Source of the DNA: Bin87 sp963663945
GTDB taxonomy: Bacteria > Chloroflexota > Dehalococcoidia > Lucifugimonadales > UBA3495
Length of the DNA: 64,000 nt
NCBI GenBank assembly: GCA_963663945.1
Contig: OY760687.1
Coordinates: 1,364,001-1,428,000 of the forward strand
Reading direction: 5' to 3'
The notes under the pieces were generated by a model, which saw only the letters and a list, made by a program, of their open reading frames with translations, was not told where the DNA came from and made no database searches. The stretch's first letter is position 1. The number at the start of each line of letters is the position of its first letter. Positions 34,301 to 41,912 of this stretch are shown one piece after another. A program made the translations under genes and the position numbers.

Positions 34301-34932
34301 TCCGACTGGCGGACGTAGTGGGCGTCGTTGGTGACGAGCAGCGGTACGCCGGTCTCCCGGTTCAACCGCACCAACCCGTCGTTTATCCGGGGCAACTGCT
34401 CGATGTGCTCGTGCCGCTGCAACTCCAGGAAGTAGTTTTCGCCGAACAGCTCGCGATACCACCCGACCATCTGCTTGGCGTCCTGGAAATTGCCATCGGC
34501 GAGAAGTGTCGGGACCTCGGCGGAAGGGCACCCGGACAGGCAGATCAACCCGCTGCGGTGCCGATCGATCAATTCCTTGTCGATGCGGGGCCGGTAATGG
34601 AAACCTTCCAGGTGGGAGAGGGTCACCAGCTGCAGGAGGTTGCGGTAGCCGGTGTTGTCCTTGGCTATCAGCACCAGGTGGTTGGCGGTGCGCTCGTTGG
34701 GAGTGCGGTCGTGCCGGCTGCCGTGGGCGACGTAGAACTCGCAGCCGATGATCGGCTTGATACCCGCTTCCTTGCACTCCGAGTAGAAATCGACCACGCC
34801 GTAGAGCGAACCGTGGTCGGTGATGCTCATGGCGTCCATGCCCAGCTCGCGGGTCCGGTTCACCAGATCTGGAATGCGGCTGATGCCATCGAGCATGCTG
34901 TATTCGGTGTGTGTATGCAGGTGGGTGAACAC
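31324..34932 (-). CDS. dnaE: DNA polymerase III alpha subunit (DnaE)
   Basis: 1202 residues from GTG 34932, at the usual family start VFTHLHTHTEYSMLDG; a TTG at 34956 would add eight residues. PHP domain first (HLHTHTEYS, SITDHGSLYGVVDFY), then the polymerase core with GVRGSAAASVVLYCLGITD and the catalytic PDIDMDFQDDRRDEV. Next come the QDQVLHVLQNFAGYSL region, helix-hairpin-helix, an OB fold (TVTLLGHVAAVTERYT) and a proline/alanine-rich linker before a C-terminal domain. It is the replicative polymerase. No proofreading exonuclease domain is fused. It stands alone on the minus strand. Confidence 0.96.
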   Translation of the reverse strand: MFTHLHTHTEYSMLDGISRIPDLVNRTRELGMDAMSITDHGSLYGVVDFYSECKEAGIKPIIGCEFYVAHGSRHDRTPNERTANHLVLIAKDNTGYRNLLQLVTLSHLEGFHYRPRIDKELIDRHRSGLICLSGCPSAEVPTLLADGNFQDAKQMVGWYRELFGENYFLELQRHEHIEQLPRINDGLVRLNRETGVPLLVTNDAHYVRQSDYQYQDVYICIQTGTNIMDDKRLRMEDSSYYIRSADEMAALFHDFPQAVDITGEIAQQCNVSLGFGQMHLPRYPTPNDEDADAYLERICWEGFNQRYGINNEAARARMEYELEVVRQTSFANYFLVVWDIISFVRKQQILFGVRGSAAASVVLYCLGITDIDPMRYNLVFERFLNFERKEMPDIDMDFQDDRRDEVLRYVIDRYGSDRVAQIITFGTMGPKAALRDVGRGLGMSYGDVDRIARMVPFKSRTIADAMTANPEMSDTYASDSAIRDLVDNAQALEGIVHHVSTHAAGVLIADEPLTETVPLQRPSRGDENSPVMMTQYSMDPVAKLGLLKMDFLGLTNLTILDRTIKLLDEERGIRIDLSRLTLDDEATYELLGTGNTTDLFQLESAGMQRYIKELKPSDLGDIAAMIALYRPGPMEHIDRFIRSKHGKEQVTYPHPSMQELLDETYGVIVYQDQVLHVLQNFAGYSLGEADTVRKAMGKKIPELMAEERNRFVSGAVEKGYSEQMGAEIFNLIEPFAGYAFNKAHSVSYGLISYWTAYFKTHYPLEYMASVLNCRLDHGDRYVASINECTRMGIGIELPDVNGSGIHYTIDTQGDRAQSGKLRIGLAAIKTVGEAAITPIVTERVAKGPYASMTDFCRRVDVSGLNRRTLEGLAKAGAFDSLAPRATVIGNLDRIWALAQQETRNRNSGQFGMFGEEMDSGAGGTLLELDTSYADYTPQEKANLEKEYLGVALSYNPLLALAAINPGDAYNSVDQLDEEMISSTVTLLGHVAAVTERYTRDNRKFLRIDLAMVGGQVEAMVWPDSLEKTAHVWQQGRVARVTGRLQIRGDDFSISCYDAQEYELPENAPMAPASPVAPAGASQRHTPSPNVPTKSPQANGSPAAARPEKANGSNGHREAGVLVQMVETDQPDEDRYRLRQAIRVMLEYTGEDKVYLELNLKEGRKVLMEIPTVSTAVCDELQQRVQDVLLQNESCTEYPAKAA

Positions 34933-35117
34933 TAGGCAGAACCTGTTATTGGTCAAGGATTGAAGATATGGTGGGTAGGGAATGATAGCAGGGGACGGCG
35001 CCGGGTGCCATGTCCCGGAGCGAACCCGGCAGGTCCTGAACCCGCCGAAATGCCACCAAAGTTGGGCCTGCCTTCAGCGGATGCGGCGGGCCCGTTGACG
35101 AAGAATACTGGCCAGCG

Positions 35118-36191
35118 CTAGCCCGGAATTTCGATCTTCTCGGTCACCACTCGGGTCACGCCCCAACCGGCGAGCCAGGCTGAGTGGCGTCCGTCACCGC
35201 CGGCTACCACGACGACGATATCGTCGACCTGAGGGGCTATCGGCACCATGGTATTCGGATCCTCGTCGTCCACCCAATCCGGGTAGTTGCGGTTGCCCCA
35301 GTGTCCCAGGCCCGACAGATCGGCGATGGACATCCTCGCGTTTTCGAACACGTACTCCCGAACGTCCTGCTTGGTGAACCCGTCCGCCGCGATTTCCGCC
35401 GCGTGCTCCGGGCTGAGCACCAGCGTCACCTGCGCGCCAGTCCCGATCTGATAGTAGTTGGAAAAGCCGGTGGCCCGGGTCCCCTGCACCAGCGTATGGA
35501 GCACGTCGGTTCCGGTGGAGACCGTCGTCTCCATGATCGGGTAGAAGCCCCGGATGGCGTGGAGGGTCACCATGCTGTCTTCCGGATCCAACCCCAGCTC
35601 CACATGCCTCGGCTCCCAGGGGCTGCGCGCTTCGTTTTCGGCGAAGCAGAAAGAGTACCTGCCGGGCATGGCCAGGGTGGCTTTGTCCATGTCACCGATG
35701 ATGAGCCCGGCCACGTTGCGCACGAACAGGCGCAGCGCCCGCCCGATGGTCGCGTTGGCCCGGTAGCCTGGCCCGAACGCGCCGGAGTCGCCATTGATGC
35801 CCAACTGTTCCGCGATCGGCCCGTTGACGATGACAACCGGAGCGGCGCCGCCCGTGGTGGCCTGGCACCCGGCCAGGTTGAAGGGCGTTTGCAGGGCCGC
35901 CTTGACGCACGCCACCACCACCGGAAAGTACTCTGGGCGGCAGCCGGCCATGACCGCGTTGATAGCGACCTTCTCGATGCTGACCTCCGAGTTGGAAGGT
36001 TGCGCGATCCCCAGGGACAGCGACGGGTCCTCGCCCCACGGCCCGAGCATGCGCTGGACGGCATCTTCCGTGGCCGGTACCACGGGCATGCCGTCGGTCC
36101 ATCCCTGCTCTTCGTAGTAGTCCTGGATCGCGTCGTAGGTATCAGCCACGGTGATGCGGCGCGAGTTCAAGGCTCGATTGTTACTGGTCAT
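35118..36191 (-). CDS. UGSC-associated partner protein 2, unknown function
   Basis: 357 residues from ATG 36191. Paralogue of the 23499-24500 gene: shared GWTDGMPVVP, KVAINAVMAGCRPEYFPVVV, YRANATIGRALRLFVRN and SFCFAENEARSPW, with the same order and spacing. Compared with partner 1 it has a longer N-terminus and an acidic insertion near the C-terminus (YPDWVDDEDPNT). It has no recognised domain. It is the last gene of a minus-strand run GuaB3, UGSC selenoprotein 2, EEP, partner 2, and its start overlaps the EEP stop by 11 bp. Being kept with a UGSC gene at two unlinked loci is the main clue that the two products work together. Confidence 0.75.
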   Translation of the reverse strand: MTSNNRALNSRRITVADTYDAIQDYYEEQGWTDGMPVVPATEDAVQRMLGPWGEDPSLSLGIAQPSNSEVSIEKVAINAVMAGCRPEYFPVVVACVKAALQTPFNLAGCQATTGGAAPVVIVNGPIAEQLGINGDSGAFGPGYRANATIGRALRLFVRNVAGLIIGDMDKATLAMPGRYSFCFAENEARSPWEPRHVELGLDPEDSMVTLHAIRGFYPIMETTVSTGTDVLHTLVQGTRATGFSNYYQIGTGAQVTLVLSPEHAAEIAADGFTKQDVREYVFENARMSIADLSGLGHWGNRNYPDWVDDEDPNTMVPIAPQVDDIVVVVAGGDGRHSAWLAGWGVTRVVTEKIEIPG

Positions 36192-36933
36192 AACGTTCAC
36201 TCTTCTGCGCTGGGTTTTGTGGTTCGTCGCGTGTGTACAGGTCGGCGACCACGCCGAAATGGTCGGACAGCCGCCGTTCCCCGGCCATGTTGCTGATGGT
36301 GCTGAGACCGCTGGCAATCAGGTCGTCGCTCACCACGATGTGGTCGATGGTTCTGCGCTCGGCAAATTCCGTTTCTGCGGTCGCGACCGTCATTGTTGGT
36401 GGCACCGCCTGCCGGAGTTTCTCTCGCAACCGGAGCGGTACGTTGCTCTTCCCTCCCAGGCGCTGATTGAAGTCCCCCAGGAGGACCATCCCGGATGGGG
36501 TCACCGGTGCCAGCAACGTCTTGAGGCCATCCAAGTACTCTTCGTGGTCTTGCCACTGTCGCTGTTTGCCGCCAAATCTGGCAGTACGCGAACCGGCCCA
36601 CGGTATGCAAATGCCAAGGACGGTCAGCGGGCCAATGGGCGTGTCGGTGTTCCCGGCCACGAAGCGACCTGGAACCAGGGTTGCGCGCCCCAGTCCAACC
36701 GCAGGGCGCCACGGGTTGCGCGACCACAGGATTACCTTGCGTCGCTTGCCCCTGACACCCATCCCGTAGTCGGGAAGCGCGCATATGGTGTGCCCGTGTC
36801 CCAATCCGAAGTCCGCGTCGGTTTCAGTCAGGCACATGATGTCGGGGTCATGGCTCGCGATGCGTCGCAAAATTTCAGGGCTACGCACCGAAGCGGGCGT
36901 AGCCCATTGAACATTCCAGTTGACCACTTTCAT
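36181..36933 (-). CDS. Endonuclease/exonuclease/phosphatase (EEP) family protein
   Basis: 250 residues. EEP fold: MKVVNWNVQWATP (N of the active site), DIMCLTETDA (metal-binding Glu), MVLLGDFNQRLGG (GDFN Asp and Asn), RRTIDHIVVSDDL and the final LSDHFGVVADL (catalytic Asp-His). Members cut nucleic acids or remove phosphates from lipids or nucleotides. It lies between UGSC selenoprotein 2 (35 bp upstream) and partner 2 (11-bp overlap), so it is co-expressed with the selenoprotein module, but locus 1 lacks it. Its relation to that module may be accidental. Confidence 0.85.
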   Translation of the reverse strand: MKVVNWNVQWATPASVRSPEILRRIASHDPDIMCLTETDADFGLGHGHTICALPDYGMGVRGKRRKVILWSRNPWRPAVGLGRATLVPGRFVAGNTDTPIGPLTVLGICIPWAGSRTARFGGKQRQWQDHEEYLDGLKTLLAPVTPSGMVLLGDFNQRLGGKSNVPLRLREKLRQAVPPTMTVATAETEFAERRTIDHIVVSDDLIASGLSTISNMAGERRLSDHFGVVADLYTRDEPQNPAQKSERYDQ

Positions 36934-36968
36934 GCTGAAAGCGGCTGGCTATCCGATGCGGCCGGGGT

Positions 36969-37508
36969 TTACTTCCCGTTGGTCAGCATCTCGGCGATCT
37001 GGCCGGCGTATTCGTGCGCCAACTCCTTCACCTGCGGTATCGACCGGGGAGCCAGCGGGCTGGGCAGGGCCAGGATCTGGACGCCGGGCATTCCCAGCGA
37101 GGAGGCGCGGGCGTGCGCGGCCCGGGTGAAACTTTCGGTGATCACGCTCACGGACGGGACGCTGCGGGTTTCGGTAACTACTGTGTCGTGGAGACCCCAC
37201 GCTGTGCAGCTCCCTCAATCCGCGATCCCGTGCACCACCGCATCGCACTGCTCGATCAGTTCTTCGATGGTCTCGTCCGAGCACGGAGCGCTGAAGCTGA
37301 ACTTGCGCAGATAGACCACCTTCTCGACAGCATATTCCTCCTCCAGGATTACCTGAAGCTCCTGCAGGAAGTTGTCAGAATGGTACTTGCGGTTTTCCAG
37401 CAGACCGATGGTCTTGCCGGACAGGCTCGGCAACCGGTCTGTGGCCGCTCGCTCCTCGGTTTTCTGCTCCGGACGCGGGTCCAGGATCTGAATCGTTGCA
37501 GTCGTCAT
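36969..37508 (-). CDS. UGSC-type selenoprotein 2 (TGA = selenocysteine at residue 98)
   Basis: 179 residues when the TGA at 37217-37215 is read as selenocysteine. The frame before reads VVHGIAD, then TGA, then GSCTAWGLHDTVVTE and a further 67 residues to GQIAEMLTNGK. The start is ATG 37508 after GGAGGTACC. The N-terminal half resembles selenoprotein 1 (GKTIGLLENRKYHSDNFLQEL against GKVIGLFANNKPHSEDLLRRI). The resolving Cys of U-x-x-C is kept, but the next Cys of selenoprotein 1 (CTAC) is Trp here (CTAW). A SECIS-like hairpin with loop GGTCT follows. It lies 55 bp after guaB3 and 35 bp before the EEP gene. Standard gene calling would give two fragments. Confidence 0.9.
37187..37217 (-). promoter_or_regulatory. 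Candidate bacterial SECIS of selenoprotein 2
   Basis: TGA at 37217-37215, then 18 nt ending in CGTGG, loop GGTCT (37196-37192), then CCACG (37191-37187). Loop sequence and 18-nt spacing equal those of the E. coli fdhF SECIS. The stem has five Watson-Crick pairs. Confidence 0.85.
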
Positions 37509-37563
37509 GGTACCTCCGTGTACTCTTTCAACCGTTATTCCCGTGCCGGCGGTAATCCAGCGA

Positions 37564-38703
37564 TCAGCCCAGCATTTGGTAATGCTTGCCTTCGGTTTTG
37601 ATGGCCGGTGCGACCACCATTTCCGTCTTGTGGAAATCGCGGACGGTGTACGCGCCGCACATGCCCATCGCAACGCGCAGGGCGCCGACGAGATTCTGGG
37701 TTCCATTGGTGACGCTGGATGGCCCGTGCATCAACTGCCTCAGAGAACCCTTGGTGCCGACGTTGATGCGCGTTCCCCGAGGCAGTTCCGGGTGGGCGTT
37801 GGCCATGCCCCAGTTGTATCCCCGGCCCGGCGCCTCGGCTGCCTGCGCAAAAGGCGTGCCCAGCATTACTCCATCCGCTCCGCTGGCCATTGCCTTGCAA
37901 ACGTCGCCGCCGGTCCGCAGCCCGCCGTCGGTGATCACGCTGACATAACGGCCGGTGCGCTGGAAGTAGTCCTCCCGGGCCGCCGCACACTCCAGGGTCG
38001 CGGTTACCTGCGGCACTCCGACACCGGTTACTTCGCGCGTGGTGCAGGCCGCGCCCGGACCCACTCCAACCAGCACGGCATCAATCCCGGTTTCCATCAA
38101 CTCGCTCGCCACGCTGTAGCTGACGCAGTTGCCGACCACCACTGGAACATCGAGCGACTCAATCAGCTCGGAAAAGATGAGGCCCCGGTAACTGCGCGAC
38201 ATGTGCCGTGCGGTAGTTACCGTGGACTGCACAACGATGATATCGGCGCCGGCTTCCACGGCCATCGGGCTGAGCCGCTTTGTGGTCTGGGGGGTGAACG
38301 CGATTGCGGCGATGGACCCCGTCTGCTTGATTTCCTGGACGCGCTCGCCAATGAGGCGATCCTGGACTGGCTGGCTGTAAACTTCTTGCAGGTATTCCGT
38401 GACCTCAGCCTGGTCCATGGAGATGATTTCTTCCAGGACCGAATACGGGTCTGCGTAACGAGTGTACAGGCCCTCACCGTTCAGCACACCCAGACCGCCC
38501 ATTTCGTGCATCAGGGTCGCGAATCGAGGAGACACGGATCCGTCCATGGCTGAGGCCATCACCGGAGAGTCGAACGAGTACTGGCCGATGCTCATCGTTG
38601 TGGACGTCATTTCCGGGTTGATTGTGACATCGCCCGGGACGATCGCGACTTCGTCAAAGCCATAGGACCGTTCCAGTTCTTTGAGCAAACGCCTGGCCAT
38701 CAT
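37564..38703 (-). CDS. GuaB3-type IMP dehydrogenase family protein
   Basis: 379 residues, short for IMPDH because the CBS domains are absent, as in the GuaB3 branch. TIM-barrel features: PVMASAMDGSVSPRFATLMHEMGGLGVLN, then the catalytic loop VGPGAACTTREVTGVGVPQ with the active-site Cys, ITDGGLRTGGDVCKAMASGADGVMLGTPFAQA and a GTKGS loop in place of the usual mobile flap. It acts on IMP/XMP-type nucleotides with NAD; the exact reaction of GuaB3 proteins is unsettled. The next downstream gene is UGSC selenoprotein 2, 55 bp away, so it may head that operon. A strong hairpin separates it from clpC upstream. Confidence 0.9.
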   Translation of the reverse strand: MMARRLLKELERSYGFDEVAIVPGDVTINPEMTSTTMSIGQYSFDSPVMASAMDGSVSPRFATLMHEMGGLGVLNGEGLYTRYADPYSVLEEIISMDQAEVTEYLQEVYSQPVQDRLIGERVQEIKQTGSIAAIAFTPQTTKRLSPMAVEAGADIIVVQSTVTTARHMSRSYRGLIFSELIESLDVPVVVGNCVSYSVASELMETGIDAVLVGVGPGAACTTREVTGVGVPQVTATLECAAAREDYFQRTGRYVSVITDGGLRTGGDVCKAMASGADGVMLGTPFAQAAEAPGRGYNWGMANAHPELPRGTRINVGTKGSLRQLMHGPSSVTNGTQNLVGALRVAMGMCGAYTVRDFHKTEMVVAPAIKTEGKHYQMLG

Positions 38704-38834
38704 GTCACCTCAAAGCTTGCCGTGAAGGATGCCGAACTATAGTGAGAGGCCGCAATCACCGTCAACCCAGATGCGGGTCAGGCACGGGAGTTGGACCTGG
38801 GAACCATTCCAATTGACCAATGATTGTAGCATTC

Positions 38835-38860
38835 GGGGGCGCCTTTTTCAGAGCGCCCCC
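38835..38860 (-). terminator. Terminator hairpin after clpC
   Basis: Eight-bp GC stem GGGGGCGC / GCGCCCCC with a 10-nt loop containing five consecutive A (T on plus). Lies 30 nt past the clpC stop and 130 nt before guaB3. There is no long T-tract, so efficiency is uncertain. Confidence 0.5.
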
Positions 38861-38889
38861 GGTTGTTGCAATGGACCGTGCTTGCGGGA

Positions 38890-41367
38890 TCAGGCCACCG
38901 GCAGGGCGGCCATCTCTCCCTTGCGCACCTTGATGCAAACCTTGCCGTCTTCGTCCATATCGACGATCGCGGTATCCCCTTCCTCGAACCTGCCTCCGAG
39001 CAATTCGTCGGACAACCGGTCCTCAACCTCGTTCTGGATCAGGCGGCGCAACGGCCGCGCTCCCAGCACCGGGTCGAAACCGTTCTCGCCCAGGTACTCC
39101 CGGACCGGTTCGGTTAGTTCGATGCTGACTCCGCGTTCCTTCAACTCTTCGCGGACCATGTTCATCATGAGGTCCACGATCTCGTGGATCTCTTCCCTGC
39201 TCAGCGCGTGGAATACTATCGTGGCGTCCAACCGGTTCAGGAACTCAGGGCGGAAGAAGCGCTTTACTTCGTCCATCACCTTGTCTTTCATCCGCTCGTA
39301 CGCTTGGTGGTCCGTCTGAGCCTGGTCGGACTTGATGGCGAACCCCAGAGACGTGTCCCGCTTGATCAGGTCTGAGCCCAGGTTGCTGGTCATGACGATG
39401 ATCGAGTTGCGGAAGTCCACGCGGCGGCCCCGGGCGTCGGTCAGTTGGCCGGCGTCGAAAATCTGCAGCAGGATGTTGAAGATCTCCGGATGCGCCTTTT
39501 CAATCTCGTCCAGCAGGATCGCGCAATAATTCTTCTTGCGAACGCCCTCGGTCAGTTGGCCGCCTTCGTCGTAACCCACGTAGCCCGGAGGTGCGCCGAT
39601 CAGCCGGGCGGTGGTGTGCCGCTCCTGGAATTCGGACATGTCCAACCGGATCATGTTGTCCTCGTGGCCGAACAGGAATTCGGCCATGGCACGAACCAGT
39701 TCGGTCTTGCCCACGCCGGTGGGGCCAAGGAACAGGAACACACCAATGGGATGGCGCGGGTCCTTGAGGCCGGCACGGGCTCGGCGCACCGCCTTGGATA
39801 TGCCCACGATGGCTTCGTCCTGGCCGATGATCCGCTTGTGCAGTTCCTCTTCCATGCGGAGCAATCGGTCGGTTTCTTCCTGCGCCAGCCGCGTCACCGG
39901 GATGCCGGTCCACATGCTGACCACCTCGGCGATGTCGTCCTCGGTGACCTGCGTGCGTTCCTTGCTCCGGTCTGCTTTCCACTCGCGCTCCATGTCGCCC
40001 ACGTTCTCGGACAAGTGGAGTTCCCGGTCCCGCAACTCGGCGGCAACTTCGTACTGCTGCGAGGCGATGGCCTCGTCCTTTTCTTTGCGCACGCGCTCGA
40101 GGACTTCCATCGCGTCCTTGACTTCCTGCGGCGCGTGGCTTCCGCGCAGGCGAACCCGCGAGCCGGCTTCGTCCAGCAGGTCGATGGCCTTGTCAGGCAG
40201 GAAACGATCAGGGATGTACCGCGTCGACAGAGTGGCGGCGGCTCGCACCGCGTCCTCGGTGATATCGACGTTGTGGTGATCCTCGTATTGACCCTTCACG
40301 CCGCGCAGTATGTCCACTGTCATTTCGGCGTCAGGCTCTTCTACGCGCACCGGCTGCAACCGGCGCTCCAGCGCGGGGTCGCGCTCCACATACTTGCGGT
40401 AGTCATCCAGCGTGGTTGCGCCGATGCACTGGATCTCGCCGCGCGCCAGGGAAGGCTTCAGGATGTTGGAGGCATCCACTGCGCCTTCGGCGGCTCCGGC
40501 TCCGACCAGGGTATGGATTTCGTCGATGAACAGGACACAGTTGCCGGAGGTCTTGATCTCTTCGATGACCTTCTTCAACCGCTCCTCGAACTCGCCGCGG
40601 TACTTGGTTCCCGCGACCAGGGCGCCCATGTCGAGCGTGACCAGTCGCTTGCCCTGCAGCGTGTCGGGCACGTCTCCCGAGGAGATCTGCTGGGCCATCG
40701 CTTCCACGATGGCGGTCTTGCCCACGCCGGGTTCACCGACCAGAACCGGGTTGTTCTTGGTCCGGCGGCTCAGGATCTGGGTCACCCGCTCGATTTCAGT
40801 GTCGCGGCCAATGACCGGGTCCAACTTGCCCCCGAGGGCCGCATTGGTCAGGTCAACGCCCAACTGGTCCAGCGTGGGAGTGCGGGTGCTGGTCCGGCTG
40901 CTGCTGGTTCCGCTCCCGGTACCGGAGTTGCTGAGGATGCGGTGAGTCTCGGCGCGAACCTTTTCCAGGTTGACGCCTAGGCTCTCAAGGACGCCGGCGG
41001 CCACGCCTTCGCCCTCCCGCAAGAGGCCAATCAGCAAGTGCTCCGTCCCGATATAGGTATGGTTCATCCTTCGGGCTTCATCGACCGCCAACTCGACGAC
41101 CTTCTTGGCCCGGGGGGTGAGACCAATCTCGCCCTGCGCCGGCCGCTCTCCGCGTCCGATGATGAACTCGACTGCCGAGCGCACCTTGGTCAGGTCAACG
41201 CTCAACCCGGACAGCACTCGAGCGGCAACGCCCTCGGTCTCCCGTACAAGGCCGAGCAGGATGTGCTCGGTCCCGATGTAGTTGTGGTTGAACCGCTGCG
41301 CTTCTTCCTGGGCCAGGGATAAAACCCGCCGTGCCCGCTCTGAGAACTTCTCGAATCTGCTGCCCAT
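38890..41367 (-). CDS. clpC: ATP-dependent Clp protease ATP-binding subunit ClpC
   Basis: 825 residues from ATG 41367 (site CAGGAGAGTC); the longer upstream frame is out of family. Order: two Clp_N repeats (FNHNYIGTEHILLGL and MNHTYIGTEHLLIGL), AAA+ module 1 with GEPGVGKT and VLFIDEIHTL, UVR motif (KEKDEAIASQQYEVAAELRDRE is its core), AAA+ module 2 with GPTGVGKT and LLDEIEKAH, and the D2-small domain. ClpC unfolds substrates for the ClpP peptidase and degrades regulators and damaged proteins. The UVR motif distinguishes it from ClpB and ClpA. Monocistronic by context. Confidence 0.95.
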   Translation of the reverse strand: MGSRFEKFSERARRVLSLAQEEAQRFNHNYIGTEHILLGLVRETEGVAARVLSGLSVDLTKVRSAVEFIIGRGERPAQGEIGLTPRAKKVVELAVDEARRMNHTYIGTEHLLIGLLREGEGVAAGVLESLGVNLEKVRAETHRILSNSGTGSGTSSSRTSTRTPTLDQLGVDLTNAALGGKLDPVIGRDTEIERVTQILSRRTKNNPVLVGEPGVGKTAIVEAMAQQISSGDVPDTLQGKRLVTLDMGALVAGTKYRGEFEERLKKVIEEIKTSGNCVLFIDEIHTLVGAGAAEGAVDASNILKPSLARGEIQCIGATTLDDYRKYVERDPALERRLQPVRVEEPDAEMTVDILRGVKGQYEDHHNVDITEDAVRAAATLSTRYIPDRFLPDKAIDLLDEAGSRVRLRGSHAPQEVKDAMEVLERVRKEKDEAIASQQYEVAAELRDRELHLSENVGDMEREWKADRSKERTQVTEDDIAEVVSMWTGIPVTRLAQEETDRLLRMEEELHKRIIGQDEAIVGISKAVRRARAGLKDPRHPIGVFLFLGPTGVGKTELVRAMAEFLFGHEDNMIRLDMSEFQERHTTARLIGAPPGYVGYDEGGQLTEGVRKKNYCAILLDEIEKAHPEIFNILLQIFDAGQLTDARGRRVDFRNSIIVMTSNLGSDLIKRDTSLGFAIKSDQAQTDHQAYERMKDKVMDEVKRFFRPEFLNRLDATIVFHALSREEIHEIVDLMMNMVREELKERGVSIELTEPVREYLGENGFDPVLGARPLRRLIQNEVEDRLSDELLGGRFEEGDTAIVDMDEDGKVCIKVRKGEMAALPVA

Positions 41368-41578
41368 GAGACTCTCCTGGGTTGAGGTCAGACCAGCCGG
41401 TGGGTGCTGGTCGTGCCATTTTACCGCATTCAGGCAAAAATAAAAGCGGCTGTGCCACCGAATCGTTACGGTGAAGCCGCTTGGTTGAGGTATCAACCTA
41501 TCGCGTTACGTGGCCTACAATCGCCTGCGAAACCTTGGTTTGCCATCACGCCCACCCCTACCGTCCTTAGGGATTGGT

Positions 41579-41702
41579 ACTTTCCGGCGGTGACCTATTT
41601 TCCCACTCCGTTACCAGAGCAGTATCGTCGGCGCTGGGGCGTTTCACTTCCGTGTTCGGGATGGGTACGGGTGGGGCCACCCCGCTTGAACCACCAGAAA
41701 GT
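41579..41702 (-). rRNA. rrf: 5S ribosomal RNA
   Basis: On the minus strand the segment contains the 5S core: helix I ACTTTCTGG...CCGGAAAGT, the loop-A to helix-III sequence CCCATCCCGAACACGGAAG, and the conserved GATACTGC...TGGTAACGGAGTGGG part. About 124 nt. No 16S or 23S is adjacent within the window, so it is an isolated 5S gene, or its operon was split by the element that starts at tRNA-Lys. Confidence 0.92.
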
Positions 41703-41801
41703 AACTGTGTGAATTATTGCGCATTGTCCGCGATTTTGCAAGGGTGTCACCAGGGGGAATTTGCGTGGATACCAGCTGGAGGTCGATTCGGGGCCCTATG
41801 C

Positions 41802-41807
41802 TATACT
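41802..41807 (+). promoter_or_regulatory. Putative -10 box for tRNA-Lys
   Basis: TATACT lies 29 nt before the mature tRNA start. No clear -35 is seen. A short leader between -10 and tRNA is usual. Confidence 0.35.
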
Positions 41808-41836
41808 CGTACCGGTACCCTGGAACCGGTTCACCG

Positions 41837-41912
41837 GGGCCGTTAGCTCAGCTGGCAGAGCACCGGACTTTTAATCCGGGTGTCGTGGGTTCGATCCCCA
41901 CACGGCCCACCA
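41837..41912 (+). tRNA. tRNA-Lys (TTT), CCA encoded; element boundary
   Basis: Cloverleaf: acceptor GGGCCGT/ACGGCCC, D-arm GCTC...GAGC, anticodon stem CCGGA/TCCGG with loop CTTTTAA (anticodon TTT), T-arm GTGGG-TTCGATC-CCCAC, then A-CCA encoded at 41909-41912. The serine recombinase gene runs into this tRNA on the other strand (stop at 41843), so the tRNA marks the left edge of the integrated element. Confidence 0.96.

Noticed and set aside
32482..34935. 817-codon plus-strand ORF opposite dnaE
   Set aside because: Antisense shadow of dnaE; composition (Val/His/Gln/Asp) unlike a protein and no domain.
37538..37563. Possible short gene upstream of selenoprotein 2
   Set aside because: It is a degenerate dispersed repeat whose translation reads YSRAGGNPA, a known non-coding artefact.
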